From: Berberis thunbergii
Taxonomy: Eukaryota > Streptophyta > Magnoliopsida > Ranunculales > Berberidaceae
Direction: 5' to 3'
Length of the DNA stretch: 64,000 nucleotides
Assembly: GCA_003290165.1 (NCBI GenBank)
Contig: QNQO01005856.1
Coordinates: 1 to 64,000 of the forward strand
Numbering within the stretch: the first letter of the stretch is position 1; the number at the start of each line of letters is the position of its first letter. Below are positions 1 to 12,485 of the stretch, piece after piece. Under the pieces are notes generated by a model. It worked only from the letters and a program-made list of their open reading frames with translations. It had not been told where the DNA came from and searched no databases. The position numbers and the translations under genes are program-made.

Positions 1-552
1 ATAAGCTGTTTTTGGTGAAGGATATGGAAGAAGAAGCACATTTAGATGATCCCTAGATGTGAACGAACTATGCTTCAAATATCTATGGGTATCTACATTC
101 CATGGAGGTAAGTTTGATTTGGGTTTTCTCTAATTTGCACTATTTAAGTTGTGTTTTTGAGATATGGGTTTTGGTTATTGTTCTATTTGGATAAATGGGT
201 TTATGTAATTTGATTAAGGGTTCTTCAGTTTTTAGGGTTTGGGTTGCTTTTAAGCTAGATTTACAATCTGGGTTTTGGTTCTTGTTTGATTTGGGAGATG
301 GCTATGTTTGGTTCTCTTTAATTTGATAATTAATTATTCGACAATGACTCTAATTATGAAGCTATATTAATTATCAACTAAGTTGGAGTAAATATTTACC
401 TCTAATGAAGTTGCATGTTCACAATTTCTGTTACTCCCTTTTCTACTTTATTTGTTTTCACATTTCGAGCTAGAATTATTTTGTCAGATGGAATGTTTAT
501 CTACAGGATCCTTGTGATAGTTGATAACCTTCATTTTTCAATGTTCTTTCAG
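1..552. other. Unassigned sequence before the first biotin carboxylase exon
   Basis: T-rich, intron-like DNA. The exons of biotin carboxylase that should come before the one at 553 are not visible here, so the copy either starts with that exon or has a long intron reaching off the window. Short ORFs near 415-650 overlap the real exon in the wrong frame. Confidence 0.4.
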
Positions 553-1361
553 ATACTTGGTGATTCCAAATGTTTTATCTGCTGCTATCAGCCATGGATG
601 TACCATGCTGCATCCTGGATATGGTTTCCTTGCCGAGAATGCAGCTTTTGTTGAAATGTGCAGAGAGCACGGCACAAACTTTATAGGACCTAACGTGAGT
701 ACTTTTGATCAACATACACCCTTTTTTAACATTAATCTCGTCACAACTATGTATTTTATTTATTTTTGTCTTTGGGGTATGTATTTATGTATTGGAGAAA
801 GTATCGTATCTTGCAATTGCTTGTTCCAATCATTTACGCATCATGAAGTAATTAGACGACGAACCAAATTTTAGAATTTCACTAACATGTTATCGAAACT
901 TGAAAGGATGAAAATGTAAATGTTCTATGAAGGCTTTAAATCTGGTTTGTATGTGAGATTACAATTATCATTATGGTTTGGTAGGATGAGCAGTGACATC
1001 CTCTTTATGAAATAATTATGTTCCTTGTTCAATTAATATCTCCTCAACTTAAGTTGGCCATATTCATAAACTAGTCAATCTTGGGGCTTATGTTTCTGTA
1101 GCCCTGATAGGCGATTCGTGTTTATGCAGTTGACAAAGCCCACTGCAAGAGACGACCTATGAGAATGATGGTGGTGCCAACTGTACCAGGAGTGGACGGA
1201 TTTTGCAGGGTATATAGATTGATTAATTGTTGTGCTAAAGCTCCATCAGCTGTGGTTTTGTGCATTGGCTTCCTAACTTAACTTCACTATTTGTTTGATT
1301 ACAGACCACAGAGGAAGCTATCAAGGTTGCTGATCAGATTGGTTATCCTGTGATGATCAAG
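553..1361 (+). pseudogene. Plastid biotin carboxylase fragment, first part (three exons)
   Basis: Three exon-like blocks match the biotin carboxylase subunit of plastid acetyl-CoA carboxylase, which makes carboxy-biotin for fatty acid synthesis. Exon 553-694 reads IPNVLSAAISHGCTMLHPGY and ends near NFIGPN. Exon 1130-1209 keeps VPTVPG, but its 5' part is frame-shifted relative to the usual GDKSTARETM segment. Exon 1305-1361 reads TTEEAIKVADQIGYPVMIK. All are bounded by AG/GT sites. The next exon lies 20 kb away at 21350 because CACTA-1 sits in the intron between. The first exons and everything after the SIQ motif are missing. With the frame damage, this is a partial pseudogene copy, most likely TE cargo. 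Confidence 0.85.
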
Positions 1362-1881
1362 GTATATATTTTCTCCTTTTATTTTTCTTTTCTAAATGGT
1401 TAAACTGTGTTTTAATCACAACCGTTTAGTATACAAGAATGCCCTCAGACTAGGTTGACATAACTAAATTGTATAATACTGTGCTAATGGAAGATTTTAT
1501 TTAATAATTAAAAATAGAGATTCAAAAGCTGAAAAGAATTATCTGAGTAACTTTTTTTCTTCGTTTTTAAATTTGTTTGATTACTTTTTTAAAAATAACT
1601 TCCTAAGATTGGTGAGGATCCCTGCCAGAAAAGTATAGCAAAGGAAGAGATATAGCCTCATAAGATTGTATATTTTTTCTTTTTTTTTTTGCTAGTAAGA
1701 GAGCTTTGAAATTTTGCTCCCAACAACAATTCAAATAAGAGCTCCAAATTCATCCTGTCCAAAATTCCTTTCATATAAATCTACTCAAATTGTACCCCAT
1801 ATGTGTACTCATAGCACGTACCAGAGCGACCCTTCTTGAAGGCATGGTTTATATATTGGGATATATTTGCAAATATCCTAA

Positions 1882-2385
1882 CACTACACCAAAAACCCCA
1901 TTTAGCCACGCCAACCTGGCCACGGCTCTAAACCGTTGGTATATTGCCATGGCTACAAACCGTAGCTATATTTACCAACGGCTTAAAACCGTGGGTAAAA
2001 AAGACCTGGCCACGGCTTAAAACCGTTGGTATATTTGGAACGGCTAAAAACCGTGGCTAATATTAGCAACGGCTCCAAACCGTTGGAATTATTAGCAACG
2101 GTTTTAAACCGTTGCAACATAATACCTTAGCAACGGTTCTCAACCGTGGCTACGTTATAGAAACGGCTCAAAACCGTTGCAAAAATAAAATTTAGCAACG
2201 GTTTTGAACCGTGGCTATGGATAGCAACGGCCTAGAACCGTTGCAACAAAATATTTTAGCAACGGTTCTAAACCGTGGCTATGGCTAGCAACGGCTCAAA
2301 ACCGTTGCAAAATAAAATTTAGCAACGGTTCTAAACCATGGCTAGCTATAGCAACGGCTCAGAACCGTGGCTACATGAAAAGCTG
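1882..2385. repeat. CACTA-1 left TIR and subterminal palindrome array
   Basis: About 20 copies of a palindromic unit of the type GCAACGGnnnnAAACCGTTGC or GCCACGGnnnnAAACCGTGGC follow the terminus, spaced about 20-40 bp apart. The two arm types are mixed freely, so many units are imperfect hairpins. In En/Spm, subterminal motifs are bound by TNPA; the same role here is inferred. Confidence 0.9.
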
Positions 2386-2690
2386 AAAAAAATTTTGGGC
2401 GGGGTATATTGGCGCTCGACATTCCCTCCACTCGCCATCGACAATAATCTTCCCTCCTCCCCTCCACTCGACCTCGTCTCCTTCGCTGCTCCCTTCCTCG
2501 ACTCGACTTCCTGCTCCCTCCCTCGACTCGACTTCCCTGCGCCTTCTTCCCTGCTCCCTCCCTCGACTTCTTTCCTCCCCTCCTTCCCTGCTCCTCCCTC
2601 GACTTCCCTCCTCCCCTGGTCTTCCCTCCACTCGGCGTCTTCAAATCAATCACGCCCTCTCTCGTACAGGTACTCTCTCTCTCTCTTGTA
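2386..2690. repeat. CT-rich leader shared with CACTA-3
   Basis: A pyrimidine-rich block with repeats of the type CCTCCCTCGACTT, ending at CTCTCGTACAGGTACTCTC. The same block follows the left array of CACTA-3 (51481-51800). It looks like transcribed leader with a donor site (CAG|GTACTC), as in other CACTA leaders. ORFs on both strands here come from base composition. Confidence 0.6.
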
Positions 2691-4054
2691 TTTTTTTATG
2701 AAATTAGGGTTCCGAACAAATTGCAAGTCTTTGAGCATTGTTGACTAGGTATACAATTGCAAGTCTTTGAGTGATTGCAGAAGATGTTTTCATTTTGGGA
2801 AAAAATAACTAGGTATACAATTGGATTGGGGAAGATGTTTTCATTTTCGTTTCATATTTTTGTATTTAATTTTTAATTTGATACATGTATTATCCTTGAA
2901 TTTTTTTTTTATTGGAATAGAGAAGTAATCCTATGTCCATATGGAGAAATATTCAATTGGTTGATTTAAATGGTTGAAGTTGAAGAAAGAAATAAAACAT
3001 TCTATCCCTGATGCTCTTCCATGTTCTAGTGCCATATGAATTAAACGGATGTCTAGGATGACTAGTGCCATATGAATAAAGTCTATTTTTAAGTTTGTGA
3101 TCGAGACATATTTATTGATTGATTCTGCATACTGTTTGTGTCGCGAGCAACATCAACTGATGTTAGCATTTCTGTAGCAGATTACAATAGCTCTCATATA
3201 GTGGAAATGTTGTATTGCCGATGTTGCCACTGATGTGTGAGTATCTTTGGTCACAGAGAATTGAATTGAAACTATTATCAGCGATGGTGATATTAGTTTT
3301 AGGGTCTAGACTATTTGAACCAAAGGAACAAAAGACTAATATGACAATTTCGAAATCCTATACAAAAGCCAAAGGGAAAAAAATGAGGGTAATTCATTTT
3401 ATTTATTTTTTTCCATTTTGCAATTCCTAGCTTGTATTCTGTTCATTCAACTCGAATTTGTTCATCATGATCCATGCTGGGTAGTTTGCAGTATACAACC
3501 ACATGTAGACCACAAATGATCGTATTCATCAGTTATGATAACATATCTGAATACACATTTCATTTCCTTGGACAATCAAAGACTTCACTTAAACATTTGG
3601 GTTAAAGATTCTCTAAGATAAGATGGTGAAGAAACAAAGACCAAGGAGTGAAAGACATGACACTTTGCTCCCTTGCTTGGAAATAAATAGATTCTCAAGT
3701 TGTTCATTAGGGATTGCAGAAGCTTCTTCGGAGAGGAGCAGATGAAGCAGTAATACACATTCAACCAATATCCTAACAAGTTCCCCGTAAGCTTAGACAA
3801 TTGGTCTCGTGTAAATGAAAAGAACGACTTTGGTTAACCATATTCAGAGTAAGTTCTAGTTAATCAAGCAAACATGTTTATAAACAGTGAATGAAGAGAC
3901 TTAATTTGTAAGGAATTAACGCGCGATCATCTGTTCATCATCATAAGCTTCACAATGGGAAATGATCAAATCCATCTTTAAGTACAAACATAAAGAAATC
4001 AAAGAATAAAAGAAACATATAATACATTCATGAATGCATGCTCAACTTCCTCTC
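2691..4054. other. CACTA-1 internal DNA without a recognisable gene
   Basis: AT-rich DNA resembling intron sequence between the leader and the first captured fragment. Several ORFs of 60-70 codons show no recognisable motif. Confidence 0.4.
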
Positions 4055-4162
4055 TCAATCACTTTTATCTTTAGCTTGTTGTCCCTCAGGTTCTTGCAAT
4101 GAAATGACAGTCTTAAATGCTCCAACGAGTGCCTTCACCTTGCTCTTCCTCTTCCCCACAAG
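4055..4162 (-). pseudogene. Captured fragment of a plant calmodulin-binding-domain protein
   Basis: Read on the - strand, 35 codons give a basic segment with KVKALVGAFKTVISLQEPEG and then a stop. This matches the end of the plant calmodulin-binding domain (Pfam CaM_binding), where a basic amphipathic helix precedes ISLQ(E/D). Only the last part is present. It lies opposite to the transposase genes. The motif match is clear, but the parent gene within the family cannot be told. Confidence 0.65.
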
Positions 4163-4332
4163 CTTATGGGGAATGTCTAGTAATATCATCCACCAAAAGT
4201 TACAAGGAAGCTTTAATGGATAATTTTAACTTGTAATGTGCATTTTAAAACAAAATGTATATATGTATGTTGGTTCACAAATTCTATTTTGTTGATGCTA
4301 ATGATAATGTTGCTTTATTGTCTATCTTCCAG

Positions 4333-4416
4333 CTACAGCAGGAACAAACAATGCTGCCTGCAGTGGCAATACTTTGAACACGAGGAAGCTTGATAAAGAA
4401 ACAGAAGTTCTTGCTC
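4333..4416 (+). pseudogene. Captured exon of multiprotein-bridging factor 1 (MBF1)
   Basis: An AG-bounded, GT-ended block reads AGTNNAACSGNTLNTRKLDK then ETEVLA. This matches the linker of MBF1 (NAGTNKAAS...LNTRKLDEDTENLA) before its helix-turn-helix domain. MBF1 is a transcriptional coactivator linking TBP to bZIP factors. Only this exon is recognisable. It lies 2.2 kb upstream of the transposase in the same orientation. Confidence 0.65.
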
Positions 4417-6628
4417 GTGAGTACTCAACTCTTTGGATTTTGTGGTTTCTTACAGTTTAATTGTATCATCATTAGATTGCCTCTAGCTTCGACCAAGCTA
4501 TTTTCTCACAATTTTATTTTGTTTTTGGTCATCAGTGTAGTAATCATAATTTACTGGGTTATGAACGAGTTTCCATAGATATAATCAAAAGAATGAATAT
4601 AAATAAATAAATAAATAAAGATGACTAGTACAAGAATGAAATTAAACAACATCGTGATTCATTCCCAAAGCCTAACCACAGCTGGTCTCAACATTTAATT
4701 AGGGGTTAGATTCTACGAACATAATGGGATTTTTTTTGTTTGTATGGATTGAAATGAATATGGGTTTGAATTTGTTTGTATGGATTGGGATCATTTTATC
4801 AGTTTGGGATTTACAGTTTTGATGATTAGACAGACCAAAAGTTTATAACTTGGATACTGATGATCTTTATCGGAATGTCGAGTTTGGTATAGTACCAATC
4901 AAATATGAAGTTTATCATTTTTCCTTTCAGTCTATTTGTTTTCTTTTTATATTATGTGTTCTGACTTTTAATAGCTAAGATTCAATTTATTATAGGTTGA
5001 ACTGGGATTTTGGGGGATATTCTAATAGAGTCAACTTTAATGATACATAGGAGAACCAGTATTTACTCCCTCTGTTGTTGTCTTTGGTGATTTACAAGCT
5101 TGATTGTGAAGAGTCAACAGTGAGAGTTTCAATTTGCTAGAAAGGAGCTTTCCCTCACCTGCATACAATATTTCCATGGGCCTATAACCAGAGTACAACA
5201 TCTAAGCAATTGACTGAAATAGATCCAAGAAATGGTAGGAGTGTTTAGTGAAGACATAGAAATGTGAAATTCTAGGAAGGTTCCTTAGAAATAGGGATCC
5301 AAGTTCATTGCTAGTTGAAGGCTAAAATCACTCTCCCAACTCACATTGTCTTCTTTCAATCACTGATAATGACATCTACGATGTTAACAACACCCATCCT
5401 CATTAGAGTAGGTTGCGGGTTAGAGTCTCATTATGGTCTGACTAGAATGGAGACTAATTACTCGCCGTGAATAACCTTCCAACTTTTTTAAACCATTCTA
5501 TTGCAGCCTTGCCATTTCTGATATAGATATGAATAACCATGTCGTGTCTTTGTTTTCATAATGTTTTAATAAATGCCAACTGACTTCAGAGTTTGTGGTC
5601 CTAACTCCCTTTAAATAACAAGTCAAGATAATCACAAAACAAGGCCACAGATTATGAAGATAAGACTACACAAGCCAGAACAGAACATATCATCATTAAG
5701 CATACAATATGATTCACTTCTTCAATGTTTCAAATCATGATCATCGTTGCTGAGACCACAAATTTACTGCTCAACTTAATTTATGATTTCAGTCATTGTA
5801 GATAATCTAGCGGAGATAAGTAACACTCTGTCGACTTCCATTTATGAGTATTATTCTTTAAAAAATATATATTTAACATATTTGTACATCAGATGTGCTT
5901 CATGACCTAATATCAGAAGCCTCTGAATGCAGTACCACATATGTTGAATTTCCTTTACTACACTTACTAGTTTCCCTTTAAAAGTGTTTGTTGTTTCAAA
6001 ATTGTGTGTTAAACACTATTTTTTGGAGAGAAATATTTCCTTCATTTATTCTAGGATCTTTTTCATTAGAAACCAAACACACCCTATTGTTTTGCATCCA
6101 TCCGTTGACATGTCTGGCAATATTGTAATCACTTGCCCTTTCAAAGTTTCACCATCTTACAGTCAGATTGATGAAGCTTATACAAGTTGATCACAGGTGT
6201 CAGAGATTTCCAAAATGAGTTATACAAGGGAACCATCCTCATTTTCCATTTTCATTTATAAAATATCACACATTTGTACGAGTCTGTTGATCAATATTAA
6301 GATGAGGTCTTTAAGGCTGATTGCCATGACTCAAGCGAAAAATGCATGTTTGCCCCAGAGTTCACTCTGGATAACGTTTGTAAAACGACGAGAAGTTGAA
6401 TTATCTACTCAAAAGTTAATGGTGACAGTGAATTCGAAATACCTACCTGGACGTGATTAAGGATCATAAATTCTGTAAATATAACCTCAATTGCACTGGT
6501 GAGGATCTAGATTCCTTCCCAACTTAGTTACATGATTTATGAAACATAAAACATAATAAGAAAACATAAAACACAAATAGTTACATGATATACGTATATC
6601 TAAACTCTTAATTTTTTTGTGTGTAGAA
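4417..6628. other. Unassigned region upstream of the CACTA-1 transposase
   Basis: No known domain seen. ORFs at 5984-6190 and 6197-6460 lie in exon-like, less AT-rich sequence (for example CMFAPEFTLDNVC in another frame near 6340) and may be decayed captured exons. An AAAT microsatellite lies near 4596-4618. A promoter and leader for the transposase may lie here, but I cannot point to one. Confidence 0.35.
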
Positions 6629-9600
6629 ATGTCAACAATTCCTTTAGACAAGTCATGGATGAACAAACGGGGAAGTGCAATGTATATAAATGGCGTTAGA
6701 CAATTCCAACAGTTTGTTGAGGATAATGCAAATGGAGAGAGTCTTTTTCCTTGCCCATGTGTTCGATGTAGGAACTCGAGGGGAAACATTAGTGTTGACG
6801 ACATAGGTGTTCATTTGTTAAGCCATGGCATTGATACCAATTATGTCACGTGGATACATCATGGAGAGAATATAAACAAGCATGTGATTGGTGTACCTAT
6901 GACTGAAGTGGCTGAACTTGATGATGTATGTGAATATCCTAGGATGAGCGAGCTAGTTGATGATGTATTCCTCAACATGCAAACTGTGGAGGCTGATGAT
7001 GGGATAAATGAAGAATGTTTTGGCGGTAATCCAGAAGGTGGTCCGGAACTTTCTCGTGAACCTGAGACAGTTATGAACAAGAAGTATCAAAAGTATAAGG
7101 AAAAAGCGACTGTGCCTTTGTACAAAGGGTGTCCTAAGGATAAGACCATGTTGTCCACCATTATTGAATTGCAGAATTTCAAGACTTGTTTTAGTTGGAG
7201 TGGTAATAGTGTGACGATGTTGTTAAAATGGCTAAAAACCTTATTGCCGGATGATTGTAATTTGCCAGATAGCTACCCAAACATGAAAACCACAATTAAA
7301 GATATGGGGATGGAATGTAAGACTATACATGCATGTGCCAATGGATGCATACTCTATTGGAAAGAATATAAGGGTCTGGTTGGTTGTCCAAAATGTGGGG
7401 AGCGTAGGTATAAGGTTTGTGTGGATGTCGATGAGAACGACTCCGGCAAGGTATACAGGAAAGAAGTTAAAAAGGTTGTAAAGTATTTTCCATTAATTCC
7501 AAGGTTGAAAAGAGTTTTTAGCATACCGTGGATTGGTGAAGCAATGACTTGGCACAAGGATGCTTGTTCAGATGGGAATTTGATGAGACATCCATGTGAT
7601 TAAGCACAATGGACTTTAACAAATATGAAATGGCCAGAGTTTGCCTCTGATAGTAGGAATTTGAGACTTGCAATATCGACTGATGGTTTCAACCCACGTG
7701 GAAATCTAAGTAATGCTTATAGTTGTTGGCCAGTAATAATAGCACCTTTGAATCTTCCACCTTCTTTATGCATGAAAAATGAGTTTTGTTTGTCAACCTT
7801 GTTAATATCAGGGCCAAAAGCACCCGGAAAGAATATTGATGTTTACCTGGAGCCATTAGTAGAATAGTTGAAGGAATTGTGGGCAGATGGTGTTTCAACT
7901 TGGGATGTGTGTACTAAAAGCAATTTCCGGTTGAAAGCAATGTTGTTTTGGGGTATCCATGACTTTCCTGCTTATGGGACTCTAGCTGGTTGTAATGTTC
8001 ATGGTTATAATGCATGCCCTATTTGTGTTGATGATGTAGAATCTGAACATCTTTCAAACAGTCGGAAGATATGCTATAGAGGCCATCGACGTTTTTTACC
8101 TACAAAACACAAGTTTAGAGATGACAAGGGATTCAACAAAGATGTTGAGCATCGTCGTGCTCCACAACGGTTATCTGGCGAAGAAGTTGAACGAAGGATA
8201 GTGGAAATTTTGGAAGGTAGTTCTACACAAGGTAGGGTTAGTGGGCAAAAGCGCAAGAATATGATTGATAATGATAACGTCAATGATGAACCAACCAATA
8301 ACATTGCGCCACCGTGGTCTAGAAGGTCCATTTTGTTTGATTTGCCGTACTGGAAGTTTGTTGAGCTACGACATAATATTGATGTGATGCATACTGAAAA
8401 GAATGTCATTGAACACTTACTGAACATATTGTTGAATGTCTCTAAGAAAACAAAGGATGGTGAGAATGCTCGAAAAGATATGGAAGACATGGGAACTCAT
8501 AAGAGATATTGGTTGAGCCATGACAATGAAACGGGAAAAACTTCAATGCCAAAAGCATCTTTTGCCTTGACCAAGAAAGAAAAAAAAGTATTTATGGATA
8601 CACTAAAAGAGTTGAAATTGCCGAGTGGATTTTCATCCAAGTTGAGTAATTGCGTTTTTGGCAATCCCCTGGAGCTAAGAGGACTAAAGTCACATGATTA
8701 CCATGTCATTATGCAACATTTACTTACAGTTTTGCTTAGACATGTTTTTCGTGACAAGAAGGATAAAGATTTAAGAATTGCTATTCAAAGAATTAGCTTA
8801 TTCTTTAATATCTTATGTGCTAAAGTGATCAACAAAACAGATCTTCAGTTGGCACACAAAGGTGTGATTGAGGCAATGTGTGTCCTTGAAAAGGAGTTTC
8901 CGCCTTCATTCTTTGTTATAAGTGTGCATTGCATGGCTCATCTAACCGAGGAAGCGATGCTTGGTGGTCCAGTTCGATATCGATGGATGTATCCCTTTGA
9001 GCGGTAAATAAATTTTCTAATTTTAGTGCACGTCATCACGTTATCTTATTATATTATAGACTAATTTATCCTTTTATTTATGATTGATAGGTTAATGAAA
9101 CGATACAAAGACTATACTAAAAATTTCAGATACATGGAAGGATCAATAGCAGAATCATACCTTGTAGATGAATCTGTTACATACTGCATGGAGTATATGA
9201 GAAAGCCACGGTTCGGAACTCACAAACACAGTCAAGAGGAGTGGCTTGATGTAGATGATGAGTATGCCGATGAAAAGCCATTGGATAAAGGAATAAACTA
9301 TATGCTAAATAATGTACAATTTAAACAAGCTCGAAGATGGGTTTTCAATGCACTTGCTGATTCGAGTGATTGGGAAGAGTAAGATATATAATATTTTAGT
9401 CTTTTTTTATAACTAGAAATATAGAATTATGATAATATGGTAACTTGTGCAGAAAATACAATGAATATTGCATGGAGTTGGCTACACAAAGTAAAAAAAA
9501 AGGGTCAAGAAAAAATGTTGAGAAAGCTACGGATTTTATTCCTTGGTTGTGTGATGAGGTATATTATAATGTGTATTTATTCATATATATATATATACAT

Positions 9601-10246
9601 ATAAAATTATTTTTTATTTTCCGATTTCAGTTTTAAGATGATTTGTTTTACAATGTAGTTGGAGAAGGCTGGGGAAACAAATACCACACTTTGGAGGTTA
9701 GCCAATGGTCCACAATTTTTGGCAACTCGATATCCAAAATATTGTGTAAATGGTTTCACATTTGCGACAAGTTCTTTGGATGAATGTTTGGTGACACAAG
9801 ATAGTGGTGTCTCCATGGATGCCATTGCTAATTTTGTTGCTAGTAAGAAAGATAAGAGGCCAAAGGACCAACTAGTCAAATGGTATGGAGTTGTTAGAGA
9901 CATACTGGTGCTAGACTACATTGATTTCAAAGAAACTGTCTTCTATTGTGATTGGGTCAAAGTGGAAGATAAGAAAAATGCATATAAGGTGGACCCAATT
10001 TGGAACCATGAGATGGTAAACTTGTCGAAGCTAAAAGACAAAAGAAAGGTGGAAGAGGATCCATTCATTTTAGCTCAAGAAGCAAGTGGAGTATTTTATT
10101 CGAAAGATCAATCAAATGACGGGTGGCATGTAGTTCTACATACTCAAAGAGGCTTGAACACTAATATCGATAAAAAGGAAATTCCCACTGTGTATCAAAG
10201 CATCTTGAAAGACAACCCCAACCTGAAGAGCTTACTGGAATTTTAA
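6629..10246 (+). pseudogene. TNP2-like CACTA transposase, four exons, two in-frame stops
   Basis: This is the catalytic transposase of En/Spm-type elements, which cuts and joins the TIR ends. Exons are 6629-9003, 9091-9378, 9453-9558 and 9659-10246; all junctions are GT/AG and phases agree, giving 1119 codons. The order is an N-terminal transposase-associated domain (DKSWMNKRGS, Cys-rich CPCVRCRN), the Tnp2 core (DGFNPRGN, LLISGPKAPG, HDFPAYGTLAG, GHRRFLP, FDLPYWK, HNIDVMHTEKN, GLKSHDYHV, GPVRYRWMYPFER), then the DUF4218/DUF4216-like tail (GSIAESYLVDE; YIDFKETVFYCDWV, DPFILAQEASGVFY). Two nonsense codons interrupt the otherwise open first exon: TAA at 7601-7603, after HPCD where the family has Ser, and TAG at 7865-7867, where the family has Glu before LKEL. 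The start is the ATG just after a possible acceptor at 6626. This copy is probably dead but recently so. Confidence 0.92.
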
Positions 10247-10530
10247 TTGACTATGCTACAATATTTTTTGATGCATTTCTAATGCTATTTTAGTTATCCT
10301 CTTTGGTTGAGACCAAATATTTTGTCCTTTTTTCTTATTTATACTTTTGAGTTGGGAAAGGGAAGCTTTGTAGCTATGTATTCAGATTGGCTTTTCCAAT
10401 GCTTTATAAAAAACTATTTGTGGTGATATGTTGTGGAATGAAATTATCTATAAATGTGGTGTATATAGTTGATTCTTATATCTTTTTGTTTGATAATGGT
10501 TAATATCTATAACTGTCTTCATTGATAGAG

Positions 10531-11880
10531 ATGGATAGTACTCGCGGCAATGATCTCTCCACCATTGATGTCACCAGATCTACAAATGATGACATTGAAG
10601 TTAAACAAACCATACAGTTCAACGTCCACGGTTTAGCAGTTGGACATGGTGCTAGAAATTTCAATAAAAACATTGGAAAGCTTGTTGAAACCCTGGTGCC
10701 CATCAAATTCAAGGGTTGGCACCATGTTACTGACAACTACAAAGAGGATGTGTGGAATGGCCTCAAGGTGAGATTTTACATATTTGATTTTCATAATGTC
10801 TTATATTATTTTCAACTTATATCTCAATGGCTTATTTGCAGCGTGAATACGACATTCCAAATTATGTGAAAAAGAGTGTGCATTTGAAAATGCCTGAATA
10901 TTATAGAAGGTTCAAGGCACATCTTAGGAAGAATTATTTGGATAAGTATCCTACCATTGAGGAACAAAAGAAGCATGTTCCAAATGGTGTAAGAGAGGAG
11001 GATTGGAAGGAGTTTGTTCGCCATGAGAGCACCCCTGAAGCGAAGGCAATTAGAGACCAAAATGCAAAAAACAAAAAGGCTTCAAAGTATGTATGGGGGG
11101 GTGGCCAAAAGAGTGCTGCAGAAGTAGAGTACGAAATGGTAATTGAATTTCTAGCTACTAGTACGATATTATATACCATTTAACTTTATAGGCTGAGACT
11201 AATCTTTCAAGTATATAGGTTGAGAAGAACCCTGATGGAGAACCAGTCACACGCACTGACATATGGATTGCCTGTCACACGGGAAAGGATGGAAAACCTA
11301 CGCGTGGTTCTGAACAATATATGGTATGTGCCCAATGATGTCTTTTATACCCAATTCTTAATTTACTTTGTAGTTGTTTGAATATTATTTGTGTCCTGAT
11401 TTATTTTATTTTTTCATTCTTTTGAAGGAACAAGTTAAAGCAAAAAAAGCTGCATTGCAAGAATCTTCAACTCAAGGTAACATTGACCTCACTATTGATG
11501 AGGATCCTCTAAGCCAAGTGTTTGGCCAAGAAGCGAGGGGACGTACTCGTTGTGTTGGAACCACTGTCTCTAAAAGGAAGTATGATGCTGCACTTCCCGC
11601 TCGTTCATTGCTATTGGAAAAAACATTGGAAGCCAAAAAAAGGGAAGAAAAATATGAAAGATTGGAAGAAAATGTTAGATGGATACGAGAGAGACTTGAA
11701 AGTGGAACTTATGTAAGACCATCAACAAGTGAGGGAATACAAGGAGTTGTTCAAAGAACTGAAGATACACCGTCATCCGGTGCACAATTGACAAGGCAAC
11801 CAGATAATCCATTACCTCCATCTCCATTACCACCATCTTCAGTACCTCCATCTCCATTACCACCATCTCCATTACCATAA
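10531..11880 (+). CDS. TNPA-like protein (Ptta/En/Spm transposase_24 family)
   Basis: Exons 10531-10767, 10842-11138, 11219-11323 and 11428-11880 join in phase 0 with GT/AG sites, giving 363 residues. The middle has the plant transposase_24 pattern: HHVTDNYKEDVWNGLK, VREEDWKEFVRHESTPEAKA, RDQNAKNKKASKYVWGGG, then PDGEPVTRTDIWIACHTGKD. A Lys/Glu-rich coiled-coil-like stretch follows (about residues 270-310), and the C-terminus repeats PPSPLPPS. In En/Spm the second protein binds subterminal repeats and pairs the ends; that role here is inferred from family and position 285 bp after TNP2. No internal stop is seen, so it could still be expressed. It may once have run past its stop, since the frame continues open after it. 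Confidence 0.85.
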
Positions 11881-11886
11881 TCTTTT

Positions 11887-12192
11887 CAAGGTGTTGCGAG
11901 GTTTCCTTCTCCAAGCAATCATGTTCCTTCAGTGTCAAGGAGATACAAAGTTTGTGATTGGGAAAGGAATGTCATTGCGATAGCATTAGAGGTTGTAGAT
12001 CCTATCCATCAATTCTCTTGCGCTTGTCATGGATCATTGAACTCTGCAACAGAGATCAGACTTTCCTTGTGCTTCAAATTCAAGACTAGGGTGAAACTTT
12101 ACAAAAGTGATCCAAAAGGAGACAAGATGGGGGATTTGGACGTTGGTGATTTCTTCGTATGGTGTAGAACTCATGCGGAACTTGATGATTGA
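11887..12192 (+). other. Open frame after the TNPA-like stop, unidentified
   Basis: The frame stays open for about 100 codons after the TAA at 11878-11880 and includes KTRVKLYKSDPKGDKMGDLD. It may be the old C-terminus of the TNPA-like gene or a captured exon. No domain recognised. Confidence 0.3.
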
Positions 12193-12231
12193 TAGGGGCA
12201 TCTGAGGTCTATATTTTTTGAAATACAGTGG

Positions 12232-12357
12232 TGATGGACAAATTTCTGGGCAAGTGTTAGTCTACAGGCATCCAGGGTTGCACTTTGGTGATGTACATGT
12301 CTTGAATGCAATATACGTCAAAGAGTTGGAGAAAATTGTTGGCAATGCCAAATTTGT
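12232..12357 (+). pseudogene. Captured fragment of an RDR3-clade RNA-dependent RNA polymerase
   Basis: The block reads DGQISGQVLVYRHPGLHFGD, then VHVLNAIYVKEL and IVGNAKF. This matches the segment before the DxDGD catalytic motif in plant RNA-dependent RNA polymerases of the RDR3/4/5 group (VLVYRNPGLHFGDIHV...VGNAKY). The catalytic motif itself is not present. What follows does not continue the family sequence. The fragment is too short to act as an enzyme. Confidence 0.7.
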
Positions 12358-12485
12358 TGAATGCAATCCATGTAGTTGATCTTCAAGGTCCATCTGCATG
12401 TTGAATGAGTTATCGCGGGAACAAGTATACGAGTACGTGACTATCTTGGTTCGATTCTTATTCCTTTTTATTTGATCTTCCTCTC

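Noticed and set aside
1882..2385. Regular repeat-spacer pattern that could suggest a CRISPR-like array
   Set aside because: Units are palindromic, imperfect and irregularly spaced, and lie next to a CACTA terminus in plant DNA; the mirrored array at the other end marks them as subterminal transposon repeats.
2338..2748. ORFs of 86-136 codons on both strands
   Set aside because: They arise from CT-rich low complexity; Pro/Ser/Leu on one strand and Arg/Gly/Glu on the other, with no domain.
8074..8490. 138-codon - strand ORF
   Set aside because: It is the complement of the TNP2 coding region, which has clear family motifs on the + strand.
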